In this document: one piece after another, positions 1-9,315 of the stretch
Numbering within the stretch: position 1 is the stretch's first letter
How the letters are laid out: every line of letters starts with the position of its first letter
Assembly (NCBI GenBank): GCA_910584185.1
Contig: CAJTYC010000033.1
Span: forward strand, 1 to 24,407
DNA length: 24,407 nucleotides
Origin: an uncultured Muribaculaceae bacterium
GTDB taxonomy: Bacteria; Bacteroidota; Bacteroidia; Bacteroidales; Muribaculaceae
Direction of reading: 5' to 3'
Made by a program: the position numbers and the translations under genes
Notes under the pieces: generated by a model
Seen by the model: only the letters and a program-made list of their open reading frames with translations
The model's database searches: none
Told to the model about the DNA's origin: nothing

Positions 1-54
<54 letters not shown>

Positions 55-87
55 GTTTAGCTTCTCGGTCTCTCCCGAAAAGCGATG

Positions 88-119
88 CAAAATTACGAAT
101 AATTTCGGATATCTCCAAA
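88..119 (-). promoter_or_regulatory. Bacteroidota promoter of tRNA-His
   Basis: On the minus strand, TTTG (119-116) is followed after 20 bp by TAATTTTG (95-88), matching the -33/-7 consensus of the Bacteroidota housekeeping sigma factor. Transcription would start near 81, about 27 bp before the tRNA. The tRNA therefore need not depend on read-through from the thioredoxin gene. Confidence 0.7.
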
Positions 120-127
120 TTTTTCGC

Positions 128-1225
128 TTATTTTTTTATCAATTTTGCAAGAATTTCAAAAAATGCGGGGTCTTCGCCCGAGGTGATGTTCTTGATTTTG
201 CCCTCCGGGCTGACGATTACCTTTGTCGGAAATCCCTCTACTGCATATTCTTCCAATATCTTGCCGCCGTTGACCTCGGGGTTGTAGACGTTCACCCACG
301 GAAGTTCATATTTCTTGAGTGCGTTCTGCCATGCTTCGGGCTTATCGTTGCAGGCCACACCGATCACTTCGAGTTCCGGCTTGTATTGAGCATATGCCTC
401 TTTGAGTTTCGGGAATCCTTTGATGCACCATGGGCACCAGCTTCCCCAGAAGTCGATTATCACCCACTTGCCCTTGAAGTCGGAGAGGCTTACATCCTTG
501 CCCTCAATGTTCTTGTAGGTGAAGTTGGGGGCATCGAAGTTGCCGCTCTGGAGCTCGGCCTTGCGCTTCTCCATGGCGATTGACTTCTCAACGTAGTTTT
601 TCTGCTGCTCCACGAGAGGCATGAGGATGCTCGCCTTGGCGGCCTCGCTCATGGCGTTGTAGGCTTTCATGAATTCTTCACCCTCAAGGTTGAGCATGGC
701 GTAGGCCACTCCTTCGGCATCCTTGTTGGCAGCGATGTAATCGTTGAAGAGCTTGCCATATTTTTTCTGTATGGCCTCTACGGCTTCGGGGGTCGGGTTG
801 CTGGCTTCCATCAGTGCCTTGTATTCATCCATTATCTTGGATGCATCATCGTCGAGTTTGCTTACATCTTCCATCAATTTGCTTCCCGTCACCGAGTAGG
901 CGAGGGGAGAGGTGGAGGTGAGGTTGACTGTCAGGTTGTCACCCGGCTTGGAGAATATTGCGATATATGAACGGTCGGCCATTGGTATCACATAACGTGC
1001 ATTCTTGTCACCGGTTTTCACTGTGAAGCTTCCGTTGGTTACAGTGTAGTCGGTCACTACCGCATCGGGACGCTCCATGCGCGGCTTCACCATATCTTCA
1101 ATATTGCGCATCTCCACGCTGAAGCTCTTTTCTGCCACTTCAGGTGCTACCTTCACTGTGATGTCGGCCATGGCGATAAGCCCTGCGGCTGCGGCCATGG
1201 CTGTTGTGATTACGAGTCTTTTCAT
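128..1225 (-). CDS. exported TlpA/ResA-like thioredoxin-fold protein
   Basis: 365 residues. An N-terminal signal peptide (about 1-20, ending AMA) sends it to the periplasm or outer surface. Residues 21-225 form a DUF4369-like N-terminal region rich in charged helices, typical of Bacteroidales TlpA homologues. Residues 228-365 form a thioredoxin fold with active site WCPWC at 263-267 and the cis-proline motif GFPT at 331-334. Family knowledge: such proteins reduce or exchange disulfides in exported proteins or in cytochrome c maturation; the true partner is unknown. It is last in the row rho, aroC, radical SAM, thioredoxin, 148 bp after its upstream neighbour, with an octamer microsatellite 41 bp ahead of its start. 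The WCPWC dipeptide PW differs from the CPPC or CGPC of better-studied members. Confidence 0.88.
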   Translation of the reverse strand: MKRLVITTAMAAAAGLIAMADITVKVAPEVAEKSFSVEMRNIEDMVKPRMERPDAVVTDYTVTNGSFTVKTGDKNARYVIPMADRSYIAIFSKPGDNLTVNLTSTSPLAYSVTGSKLMEDVSKLDDDASKIMDEYKALMEASNPTPEAVEAIQKKYGKLFNDYIAANKDAEGVAYAMLNLEGEEFMKAYNAMSEAAKASILMPLVEQQKNYVEKSIAMEKRKAELQSGNFDAPNFTYKNIEGKDVSLSDFKGKWVIIDFWGSWCPWCIKGFPKLKEAYAQYKPELEVIGVACNDKPEAWQNALKKYELPWVNVYNPEVNGGKILEEYAVEGFPTKVIVSPEGKIKNITSGEDPAFFEILAKLIKK

Positions 1226-1266
1226 TTATTTCTTTTGTGTTTTTTGATTTTTTTTACTTTTTTGTT

Positions 1267-1306
1267 ATTATGTCATTATTTCATTATGTCATTATGTCAT
1301 TATGAC
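1267..1306 (-). repeat. 8-bp microsatellite upstream of the thioredoxin gene
   Basis: Five tandem units on the plus strand: attatgtc, attatttc, attatgtc, attatgtc, attatgac, at 1267-1306. Three are identical and two carry one change each. The array lies 41 bp upstream of the thioredoxin start in the 148-bp gap after the radical SAM gene. Its unit differs by one base from that of the array at 2302-2349. Confidence 0.85.
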
Positions 1307-1352
1307 TTTTGAGACTAACTTCCTTCGGCAATCCCTTCCCCTTCTATATATG

Positions 1353-1373
1353 ACAATCGGGAGGCCGGATTGT
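1353..1373 (-). terminator. possible hairpin after the radical SAM gene stop
   Basis: Directly after the stop codon the minus strand reads ACAATCCGG, a CCTC loop, then CCGATTGT, a stem of about 8 bp with one bulge. No run of T follows, so it is a weak intrinsic terminator at best; it may protect the 3' end of the message or do nothing. Confidence 0.3.
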
Positions 1374-2288
1374 TTATTCCGCCTCAGCTGTATTTTCGGC
1401 TTTGAGCAGATTGTGGAGCTTGGTGGTAAACTGATAGTTCTTAAGTCCCCATTTGGGTGAAATCACCATGTCGGGAGGAGCTGAGGCCAAGAAGCGTTCT
1501 ATGGCGATGCCTCGTGGTATTCTCTTTATTGCCTCCACGCAGATTTTCAGGTATTCATCCACGCTGAAGTTCTCCACCGTCAGCTTACCATCCTCAATCA
1601 TCCGGGCGAGGGGAGTGCCGCGAAGCACTTGCAGGTGGTGTATCTTTATCGACTCCACGGGCAGGCTGCATATTTCTTCGATGGTTTTCATGAACCTTTC
1701 TGTATCCTCTCCCGGCAGACCTGCTATGAGATGAACACCCACATGAAGTCCGGCTTTGGCAAGCCTCGATATCGTGTCGCGGCTCGTCTGTGAGTCATGA
1801 CCTCGGTTTATCAGCGCTAATGTCGTGTCGCAAAGTGTTTCCACACCGAGTTCCACAAACACGGGCATCTTCCGGTTGAGCGCCGTCAACATCTCCACCA
1901 ATCCGGCGTCAAGGCAGTCGGGCCTTGTGCCGATGATCAGCCCCACTATATCTTCTACTTGCATCGCAGCATCGTAGGCTTCGCGCAGTTCGTCGACGCT
2001 GCGCCCGTGAGTGTTGGTATACGACTGGAAGTATGCAAGATATTTCATTTTGGTGTATTTGCGGCCGAAAAATTTCTTGCCGTTTTCAAGCTGCTCTGCC
2101 ACATCGCCTCCTTTCAGGCAGTAGCCGGGGGTGAAGGAGGCGTTGTTGCAATATATGCAGCCGCCGGTGCCTATGGTGCCGTCGCGGTTGGGGCACCCGG
2201 CAGCGGTGTTGACCGAAAGTTTCTGCACTTTTGTCGGCCCGTAGAAGCGGGCCAGATAATCCGAATAGTCTGTATACCAGGGGTTCAA
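1374..2288 (-). CDS. TIGR01212/YhcC-family radical SAM protein
   Basis: 304 residues, the usual length for this family. Three cysteines in the spacing C32-x11-C44-x2-C47 (GCPNRDGT, GGCIYCN) are the family's non-standard [4Fe-4S] cluster site. The later ELGVET (146-151) and GLPGE (190-194) motifs are seen in Elp3/NifB-type radical SAM barrels. The family cleaves S-adenosylmethionine to a radical, but its biological reaction is not settled; the E. coli homologue is YhcC. It is a cytoplasmic protein. It follows aroC by 70 bp on the same strand, and most of that gap is an octamer repeat array ending 13 bp before this start codon, so repeat length could alter expression. Function beyond the family level is not known. 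Confidence 0.87.
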   Translation of the reverse strand: MNPWYTDYSDYLARFYGPTKVQKLSVNTAAGCPNRDGTIGTGGCIYCNNASFTPGYCLKGGDVAEQLENGKKFFGRKYTKMKYLAYFQSYTNTHGRSVDELREAYDAAMQVEDIVGLIIGTRPDCLDAGLVEMLTALNRKMPVFVELGVETLCDTTLALINRGHDSQTSRDTISRLAKAGLHVGVHLIAGLPGEDTERFMKTIEEICSLPVESIKIHHLQVLRGTPLARMIEDGKLTVENFSVDEYLKICVEAIKRIPRGIAIERFLASAPPDMVISPKWGLKNYQFTTKLHNLLKAENTAEAE

Positions 2289-2301
2289 GTTCTTTGTTTT
2301 T

Positions 2302-2349
2302 ATAATGTCATAATGTCATAATGTCATAATGTCATAATGTCAATATGAC
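2302..2349 (-). repeat. 8-bp microsatellite upstream of the radical SAM gene
   Basis: Five perfect plus-strand copies of ataatgtc (2302-2341), then one degenerate copy aatatgac (2342-2349). The array occupies most of the 70-bp aroC to radical SAM gap, from 9 bp after the aroC stop to 13 bp before the next start. Slippage would shift spacing in 8-bp steps in the leader of the downstream gene. Confidence 0.9.
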
Positions 2350-2358
2350 ACGATGTTT

Positions 2359-3333
2359 TTAATATCGGTTGCGGAGCAGCATCAGGTCGGCGATGACGAG
2401 GGCTGCCATCGATTCGACCACCGGCACTGCCCGTATGGCCACGCAGGCATCGTGGCGTCCGCGCGGTTCAATTATGCATTTCTCCCCATTGCTGTCTATG
2501 CTCTCTACTCTGCGCATCAGTGTGGGCGTGGGCTTGAAATGTACGGTGAAGCATATCGGCATCCCGTTGCTTATGCCGCCCTGTATGCCGCCGGAGTGGT
2601 TAGTAAGCGTTGGCTTTGCCGGGGCGTAAGGGTAAGCGAAGAGGTCGAGCGAATCGCTGCCTAACATGCCGGAACTTTTCGTGCCGTCGCCATATTCGAA
2701 TGCCTTGGTGGCATTGATGCTCATCATGGCTGCAGCAAGTCTGCTCTGAAGTTTGTCAAAGACCGGTTCTCCAACGCCGATTGGAACACCTCTTACCACA
2801 CACTTTACCTTGCCGCCGGTAGAGTCTCCTGTGGCAGCAACATCGGCAGCATTGTTGGTCTCTACATATTCAGCTTTTATGGTTATGCCGAGCGTGTCAA
2901 GCCATTGCCGAGCTATTGAGCCGGCCACTACCCACGACACTGTCTCTCTGGCACTTGCCCTTCCGCCACCTCTGAAGTCATGTATACCATATTTATTATA
3001 ATATGTATAGTCGGCATGGTTTGGACGGAATTTTCCGCTGTATCCTTCATAGTCGGCGGGGCGGGCGTCGCGGTTGCGCACTATGAAGCCTATCGGAGTG
3101 CCCAATGTGAGGCCGTCGGCAGTCAGGCCAGAGAGTATCTCCGGCATGTCGGTCTCGTTGCGTTGCGACACTCCGGCTTGCTTTTGGCCGGGGCGACGAC
3201 GCGACAGGTGGCGCAGCACCTCGTTGATATCTATATGCACCTTGGGAGGCATACCGTCGAGTATGCCTCCCATAGCCGGTCCGTGACTCTCTCCAAATGT
3301 GGTGAGTGTCAGTATTGTTCCAAATGTATTCAC
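2359..3333 (-). CDS. aroC: chorismate synthase, with a shortened central segment
   Basis: Catalyses 5-enolpyruvylshikimate 3-phosphate to chorismate, the last shared step of aromatic amino acid synthesis, using reduced FMN as cofactor. Signatures include TTFGESHG (11-18, with catalytic His17), RRRPGQ (45-50), RPNHADYTY (103-111, with His106), FRGGGRASARET (120-131), MSINATKAFEYG (204-215), NHSGGIQGGIS (245-255) and GRHDACVAIRAVP (292-304). At 324 residues it is about 30 shorter than usual. The loss lies between GITIKAEY (149-156) and GDSTGGKV (169-176), where E. coli AroC has roughly 50 residues and this protein about 20. All recognised catalytic motifs remain, so I expect an active enzyme. 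It starts 24 bp after the rho stop and is probably co-transcribed with rho. Confidence 0.95.
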   Translation of the reverse strand: MNTFGTILTLTTFGESHGPAMGGILDGMPPKVHIDINEVLRHLSRRRPGQKQAGVSQRNETDMPEILSGLTADGLTLGTPIGFIVRNRDARPADYEGYSGKFRPNHADYTYYNKYGIHDFRGGGRASARETVSWVVAGSIARQWLDTLGITIKAEYVETNNAADVAATGDSTGGKVKCVVRGVPIGVGEPVFDKLQSRLAAAMMSINATKAFEYGDGTKSSGMLGSDSLDLFAYPYAPAKPTLTNHSGGIQGGISNGMPICFTVHFKPTPTLMRRVESIDSNGEKCIIEPRGRHDACVAIRAVPVVESMAALVIADLMLLRNRY

Positions 3334-3357
3334 TTATACTTTATGCGCGACCTATAA

Positions 3358-5370
<2,013 letters not shown>

Positions 5371-5715
5371 ACTGTTTGTTGGTAGTTTTTGTGGAGTCTG
5401 AGGCTTTTGACCCGCACTCCAATGTTTTGGTCATGACTGTTTGTAGTGGAAATTGAAATGCACTGAGTGAACTCACCACTTTGCTTGAATGCACAGTCAA
5501 ATAATGATTTTTGTATAATAGGAATATTCTGGCCTTTGAGTGGATGTGGATAAAGGGTATCTTTATACGCCATATTTATGGGGGTAGCCCTGAGGCTTTA
5601 TTGAGACAGCCCTGAGTCCTCTCTGTTAGAATCCCTTGAGAATATTTATCAGCCTTTGTCTAACTAACGCTTTTGGTGGCGCGTTGGTTGGATTTATTCC
5701 TGATGTGTTTTATGG

Positions 5716-5767
5716 GGAGGTGTAATGTCTTAGGGAACCGCTGCGAATTTGCGGGATTACCCCCTCC
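5716..5767 (-). promoter_or_regulatory. possible structured element in the rho leader
   Basis: Nested pairing on one strand: 5716-5720 with 5763-5767 (5 bp), 5722-5726 with 5756-5760 (5 bp), and 5738-5741 with 5751-5754 (4 bp). It lies within the first 90 nt of the predicted rho transcript. It could be part of autoregulation of rho, which is known in other bacteria through leader attenuation; here this is inference. Confidence 0.35.
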
Positions 5768-5808
5768 GACTGTGACTGCCAGCCTTGCTAGGCTGAACAG
5801 TTGTATTG

Positions 5809-5839
5809 CAAAATTAATAATTTATTTTTAAACTGCAAA
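5809..5839 (-). promoter_or_regulatory. Bacteroidota promoter for the rho operon
   Basis: On the minus strand, TTTG (5839-5836), a 19-bp spacer and TAATTTTG (5816-5809) match the consensus. The start would be near 5802. No better match was found between here and the rho start at 5370. Confidence 0.6.
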
Positions 5840-5862
5840 TATTTTCAGTGTCGGATGTGTTA

Positions 5863-5870
5863 TATTTTTG
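5863..5870 (+). promoter_or_regulatory. possible -7 box of the hydrolase gene
   Basis: TATTTTTG fits TAnnTTTG and ends 26 bp before the chosen ATG at 5897. There is no clear -33 TTTG at the right distance. If used, its leader would be about 20 nt, which supports the downstream ATG over the TTG at 5801. Confidence 0.35.
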
Positions 5871-5896
5871 TAAATAATGCTCAAAATTTTCTAAAT

Positions 5897-6955
5897 ATGA
5901 GGAAATTTCCACTATTCATTTTCACGCTTTTAGTGGCTCTCGTGGCATCTGCTTGGGATGTCGACAAGAAGTATGAAGGTCTTAAGATATTGACCATCAA
6001 TACTGCATGGCATGAGGATATTCTGCCGGGCTATGAGGCGCGTTATGTGCCGCAGGGTGTCGCGTTCGACGGGCCGTGTCGCTCCACTGTGATTCGCCGT
6101 CTGTGCAAGGATTCGAGCCGCCGTGCCATACTTTATGTGCATGGCTTTAACGATTATTTCTTCCAGAGTGAGATGGGCAACCGCTTCGTGGATTCGGGCT
6201 ACAATTTCTATGCTGTGGATTTGCGTCGATACGGGCGCAGTAAGTTGGAGTGGCAATATCCTTATAATGTGCGCGATATGCGTGAGTATTTTGCCGACAT
6301 TGATTCGGCGCTCAGTTGCATGCGCCGCGACGGCAACACGGATATTACTCTTATGGGGCATTCCACCGGCGGACTCACAGTGCTGTTTCGTGGAGCCGTG
6401 CTCGGCGAAGGTGTGGGAGTAGACCGCATCATAGCTGACTCCCCTTTTATCACCTGGAATTTTTCGCCGGTGATGCGCAATTTCGCGATACCGCTTGTGC
6501 AGTTCGCCTCCAATTTTTCCAAAAATTCAAAGGTGAAGCAGGCTCATTGCGACGGCTATGCCTACAGCTTGCTGAAGCAATATGATGGTGAGTGGGAGTA
6601 TAATACCGATTGGAAGATGATTTACTCTCCACCTGTTACATTCAGCTGGGTGGCATCTATCAATAAAGCGCAGAAAGAACTCGTGAAGAAACGCAAGAAT
6701 ATCAAGGTGCCGATACTGGTGATGCAGAGCAGCCGCAAGGTTGACGGCTGCGGCTACTCGCCGGAGTTTCACACCGGCGACGCTGTGCTCAACCCCTTTA
6801 CCATCCGCGATAGAGCACTGACACTCGGTAACCCCGAGACACGTATGGTCTGCACAATAGACTCGGGAATGCACAACCTTATTCTCTCAGACCTCTCGCA
6901 CCGCGAAGCTGCCTACGACTCAATCTTCAATTTCCTGACACTTTTTGGTCAATAA
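5897..6955 (+). CDS. exported alpha/beta hydrolase (serine aminopeptidase S33-like)
   Basis: 352 residues from the ATG at 5897. A longer frame opens at a TTG at 5801, but the ATG begins a clear signal peptide (MRKFPLFIFTLLVALVASA) and has a -7 box just upstream. The hydrolase fold shows the oxyanion-hole motif YVHGFND (80-86), the nucleophile elbow GHSTGG (154-159, Ser156) and a late histidine in SGMHNL (323-328, His326). The acid residue is probably Asp283, Asp295 or Asp305, which I cannot separate by eye. Family members cleave esters or peptides; lysophospholipase or monoglyceride lipase activity is as likely as peptidase. It acts in the periplasm or at the outer membrane. It stands alone between rho (divergent) and the RelA/SpoT homologue, which has its own promoter. 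Confidence 0.85.
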   Translation: MRKFPLFIFTLLVALVASAWDVDKKYEGLKILTINTAWHEDILPGYEARYVPQGVAFDGPCRSTVIRRLCKDSSRRAILYVHGFNDYFFQSEMGNRFVDSGYNFYAVDLRRYGRSKLEWQYPYNVRDMREYFADIDSALSCMRRDGNTDITLMGHSTGGLTVLFRGAVLGEGVGVDRIIADSPFITWNFSPVMRNFAIPLVQFASNFSKNSKVKQAHCDGYAYSLLKQYDGEWEYNTDWKMIYSPPVTFSWVASINKAQKELVKKRKNIKVPILVMQSSRKVDGCGYSPEFHTGDAVLNPFTIRDRALTLGNPETRMVCTIDSGMHNLILSDLSHREAAYDSIFNFLTLFGQ

Positions 6956-6962
6956 CGTCCAG

Positions 6963-6986
6963 GTAGGGGCGAGATAAATCGCGCCC
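6963..6986. repeat. short GGGGCGA...CGCCC palindrome
   Basis: Just after the hydrolase stop, an imperfect inverted repeat pairs GGGCG with CGCCC and GAT with ATC around AA (6967-6986), preceded by GTAG. It is followed by A, not T, on the plus strand, so it is not a typical terminator for the hydrolase. Short palindromes of this look are often dispersed in bacterial genomes; copy number cannot be judged here. Confidence 0.45.
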
Positions 6987-7024
6987 AAAAAATCCAAAAT
7001 ATAAGTTTTATATATTCTTTTTGC

Positions 7025-7055
7025 TTTGGAAATTTGGCAGATTATTGTAAATTTG
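7025..7055 (+). promoter_or_regulatory. Bacteroidota promoter of the RelA/SpoT homologue
   Basis: TTTG (7025-7028), a 19-bp spacer and TAAATTTG (7048-7055) match the consensus. The predicted start near 7062 leaves a leader of about 43 nt before the ATG at 7105. Confidence 0.7.
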
Positions 7056-7104
7056 TATTCTGAAGTATGTTTTTGCATGATGTTTTGCATAAAATTTTAG
7101 CTGT

Positions 7105-9315
7105 ATGAATGAATTGAACAACACCGACAGGCTTTCGTTCGCCGAGATGCGCGAACTTGTATCTTTATCCAATAAATTGGATGGGATTTTGAAGCCGATG
7201 CTTTCAGCCGATGAGGCTGCACGTCTCGAACAGTTGCTGCGCACCTTGGTGCGAAGCGACAAGCCGGCTCACGATTCGAAGCAACTCCCGGTGTCAGTAT
7301 TGACTCTGAAGGCAGCTGTTACATTTGCAGAGATGGTCGACCCTGACCATAATATCCTTATCGCCATATTGCTGTACCCATTTGTTACGCGTGGGCTTAT
7401 CTCCGCTGAACAGGTGGCTAAGGAGTGGGGCGAGGATATTGCCGCGCTTCATGCCGGTCTAATTGAGGTGGAGAAATTCAGTGCCCGAAATTCAGCTACC
7501 AACCAAGAGAATTTTCGTGGCCTGATAATCTCTCTCGCACATGACATCCGGGTGATTATCATAATGATAGTCCGTTCGCTCGTGCTTATGAGGAGCATCA
7601 ATCTGCATCCCGACGACAATTGGGTGCGCAACGTGGCTTTCGAGGCCAATTGCCTCTACGCCCAGCTTGCCCACCGTCTCGGCCTTTACAAGATAAAAGG
7701 TGAACTCGAAGATCTTTCTCTCAAATATACCAATCGCGACATATACGTGCAGATAGCGCATAAGCTCAACGCAACCAAGCGTTCACGCGACGCTTATATA
7801 AAGGCATTCATCGACCCGCTCCGCCAAAAGCTCGAGCAGGCGGGTCTGAAGTTCGAAATCAAGGGGCGCACCAAGTCCATATCCTCAATATGGAACAAAA
7901 TGCGCAAGCAAAAAGTAGACTTGCCGGGCATATATGACCTCTTTGCCATTCGCGTGATTCTCGATTCCGAACCGGAGCGCGAGAAAGCAGAGTGCTGGCT
8001 CGCTTATTCTATATTGGCAGATATGTATACAGCCAACCCTGCCCGTATGCGCGACTGGATTTCAATACCGAAAAGCAACGGCTACGAGTCGCTGCACGCT
8101 ACGGTGATGGGACCGGAAAACAAGTGGGTGGAGGTGCAGTTCCGCACAGTTCGCATGGATCTCGTGGCGGAGAAAGGTCTTGCGGCACACTGGCGATATA
8201 AGGGTGGTCGCTCCGATGGTACTGACCAGTGGATGAACAATATACGCGACATCCTCGAGACTGCCGATGCCGGCCCGATGCAGCTTATGAAAAGCATTCA
8301 GATGGACCCCTTCGGCAAGGAAGTTTTCGCGTTTACTCCAAAGGGTGACCTTTTCCGCTTGTCGGGTGGTGCCACAGTGCTCGACTTTGCATTTCATATT
8401 CACTCCAATGTCGGGGCACACTGCACAGGTGCAATCGTTAACGGTGCCCACAAGAAACTGAATTACAAGATTCAGAATGGCGATACCGTAGAGATTCTCA
8501 CTGCAGTGAACCAGATACCTCGGCAGGAATGGCTGAATATAGTAACATCTTCAAAGGCACGCAACAAAATCAAACAGTGCCTCAACGAGGAGAAGCAGCG
8601 TCTTGCCGATATCGGTAAGGAAGCTCTGACACGCCGGGCAAAGAACCGTAAGATAGAACTCGATGAAGCACAGCTTATGCGCCTTATCAAGAAAGCGGGC
8701 TATAAGTTCGCTCTCGAGTTTTATGCTGACATGGGTGCCGACAAAATCGATGCAGGCCGTTTCCTTAACCAGTATGTGGAGTTCACTACTGTGGCTACCG
8801 AAACTGGCCACGTATCTGCCGAGGAGTTCGAGATTAAGCGTGAGGAGCAAGCCGAAAAGTCTGACCGCGACGTGATGGTGATAGGGGAGAAGTCGATCAA
8901 TGGCCTCAGCTACAAGTTCGCCCGTTGCTGCAATCCTATCTATGGCGATGATGTGTTCGGCTTCATTTCGAGCGACGGTGTGGTGAAAATTCATAAGTGC
9001 GACTGCCCCAATGCCGCCAACATACGAGAGCGTTATCCATATCGTCTTATCCGCGCCGATTGGAGCGGTAAATCCGGTTCGATGCTGCCGGCCACTCTGC
9101 GTGTAGTAGGTAATGACGACATCGGCATCGTGACCAACATTACCTCGATTATCTCGCATGAGCAGGGTGTGAGCCTCCGCAATATTTCGATTGATTCTCA
9201 CGACGGAATCTTCCAAGGCTATCTGGTGATTGGCGTCTCCGACAACCGCCAGCTCACCACTTTGGTGAAGAAAATCAAAACCGTAAAGGGGGTAAAAGAC
9301 GTTACAAGAATATGA
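7105..9315 (+). CDS. RelA/SpoT-family (p)ppGpp synthetase with degenerate hydrolase domain
   Basis: 736 residues, full length for a long RSH enzyme. Order: HD-type region (about 35-205), synthetase (about 245-365), TGS (about 401-467), helical part, CC/zinc-finger (Cys608, Cys609, His630, Cys632, Cys634) and ACT (about 662-736). The HD metal and catalytic motifs are gone: the usual HDxxED is YPFVTR (91-96), and the usual ADRxHNMRT is VRSLVLMRS (156-164). The synthetase keeps GRTKS (254-258), Asp278 in IYDL, SNGYESLH (324-331) and Glu343 in VEVQFRT. The loop motif is RMRD (314-317), nearer to the RxKD of bifunctional enzymes than to the ExDD of E. coli RelA. I infer a synthetase-only, ribosome-responsive alarmone enzyme, with a separate SpoT-like hydrolase needed elsewhere in the genome. 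It overlaps the next gene by 4 bp. Confidence 0.93.
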   Translation: MNELNNTDRLSFAEMRELVSLSNKLDGILKPMLSADEAARLEQLLRTLVRSDKPAHDSKQLPVSVLTLKAAVTFAEMVDPDHNILIAILLYPFVTRGLISAEQVAKEWGEDIAALHAGLIEVEKFSARNSATNQENFRGLIISLAHDIRVIIIMIVRSLVLMRSINLHPDDNWVRNVAFEANCLYAQLAHRLGLYKIKGELEDLSLKYTNRDIYVQIAHKLNATKRSRDAYIKAFIDPLRQKLEQAGLKFEIKGRTKSISSIWNKMRKQKVDLPGIYDLFAIRVILDSEPEREKAECWLAYSILADMYTANPARMRDWISIPKSNGYESLHATVMGPENKWVEVQFRTVRMDLVAEKGLAAHWRYKGGRSDGTDQWMNNIRDILETADAGPMQLMKSIQMDPFGKEVFAFTPKGDLFRLSGGATVLDFAFHIHSNVGAHCTGAIVNGAHKKLNYKIQNGDTVEILTAVNQIPRQEWLNIVTSSKARNKIKQCLNEEKQRLADIGKEALTRRAKNRKIELDEAQLMRLIKKAGYKFALEFYADMGADKIDAGRFLNQYVEFTTVATETGHVSAEEFEIKREEQAEKSDRDVMVIGEKSINGLSYKFARCCNPIYGDDVFGFISSDGVVKIHKCDCPNAANIRERYPYRLIRADWSGKSGSMLPATLRVVGNDDIGIVTNITSIISHEQGVSLRNISIDSHDGIFQGYLVIGVSDNRQLTTLVKKIKTVKGVKDVTRI

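Larger units (their letters stand above)
5371..5896. other. divergent rho/hydrolase intergenic region with long rho leader
   Basis: A 526-bp stretch without a convincing gene. It holds a minus-strand promoter (5809-5839) that would give rho a leader of about 430 nt, and a possible plus-strand -7 box for the hydrolase (5863-5870). Leader elements include a bent hairpin at 5716-5767 (GGAGG/CCTCC, GTAAT/ATTAC, CCGC/GCGG), a small hairpin CAGCC/GGCTG at 5780-5795, and a 9-bp direct repeat agccctgag at 5586-5594 and 5608-5616. A 71-codon frame overlapping the rho start is not convincing. I recognise no known riboswitch. Confidence 0.6.

Noticed and set aside
71..90. TCTCCCG and GCGATGCAA near the tRNA-His as a further copy of the GC-rich repeat
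   Set aside because: About 17 of 21 positions match one arm, but the rest of the arm is absent and the sequence overlaps the tRNA promoter, so chance is a fair explanation.
2302..2349. Tandem octamers as a CRISPR-like array
   Set aside because: Units are directly adjacent with no spacers and are only 8 bp long.
5801..5896. N-terminal extension of the hydrolase from a TTG start
   Set aside because: The extension overlaps the promoter region and would bury the clear signal peptide that begins at the ATG at 5897.
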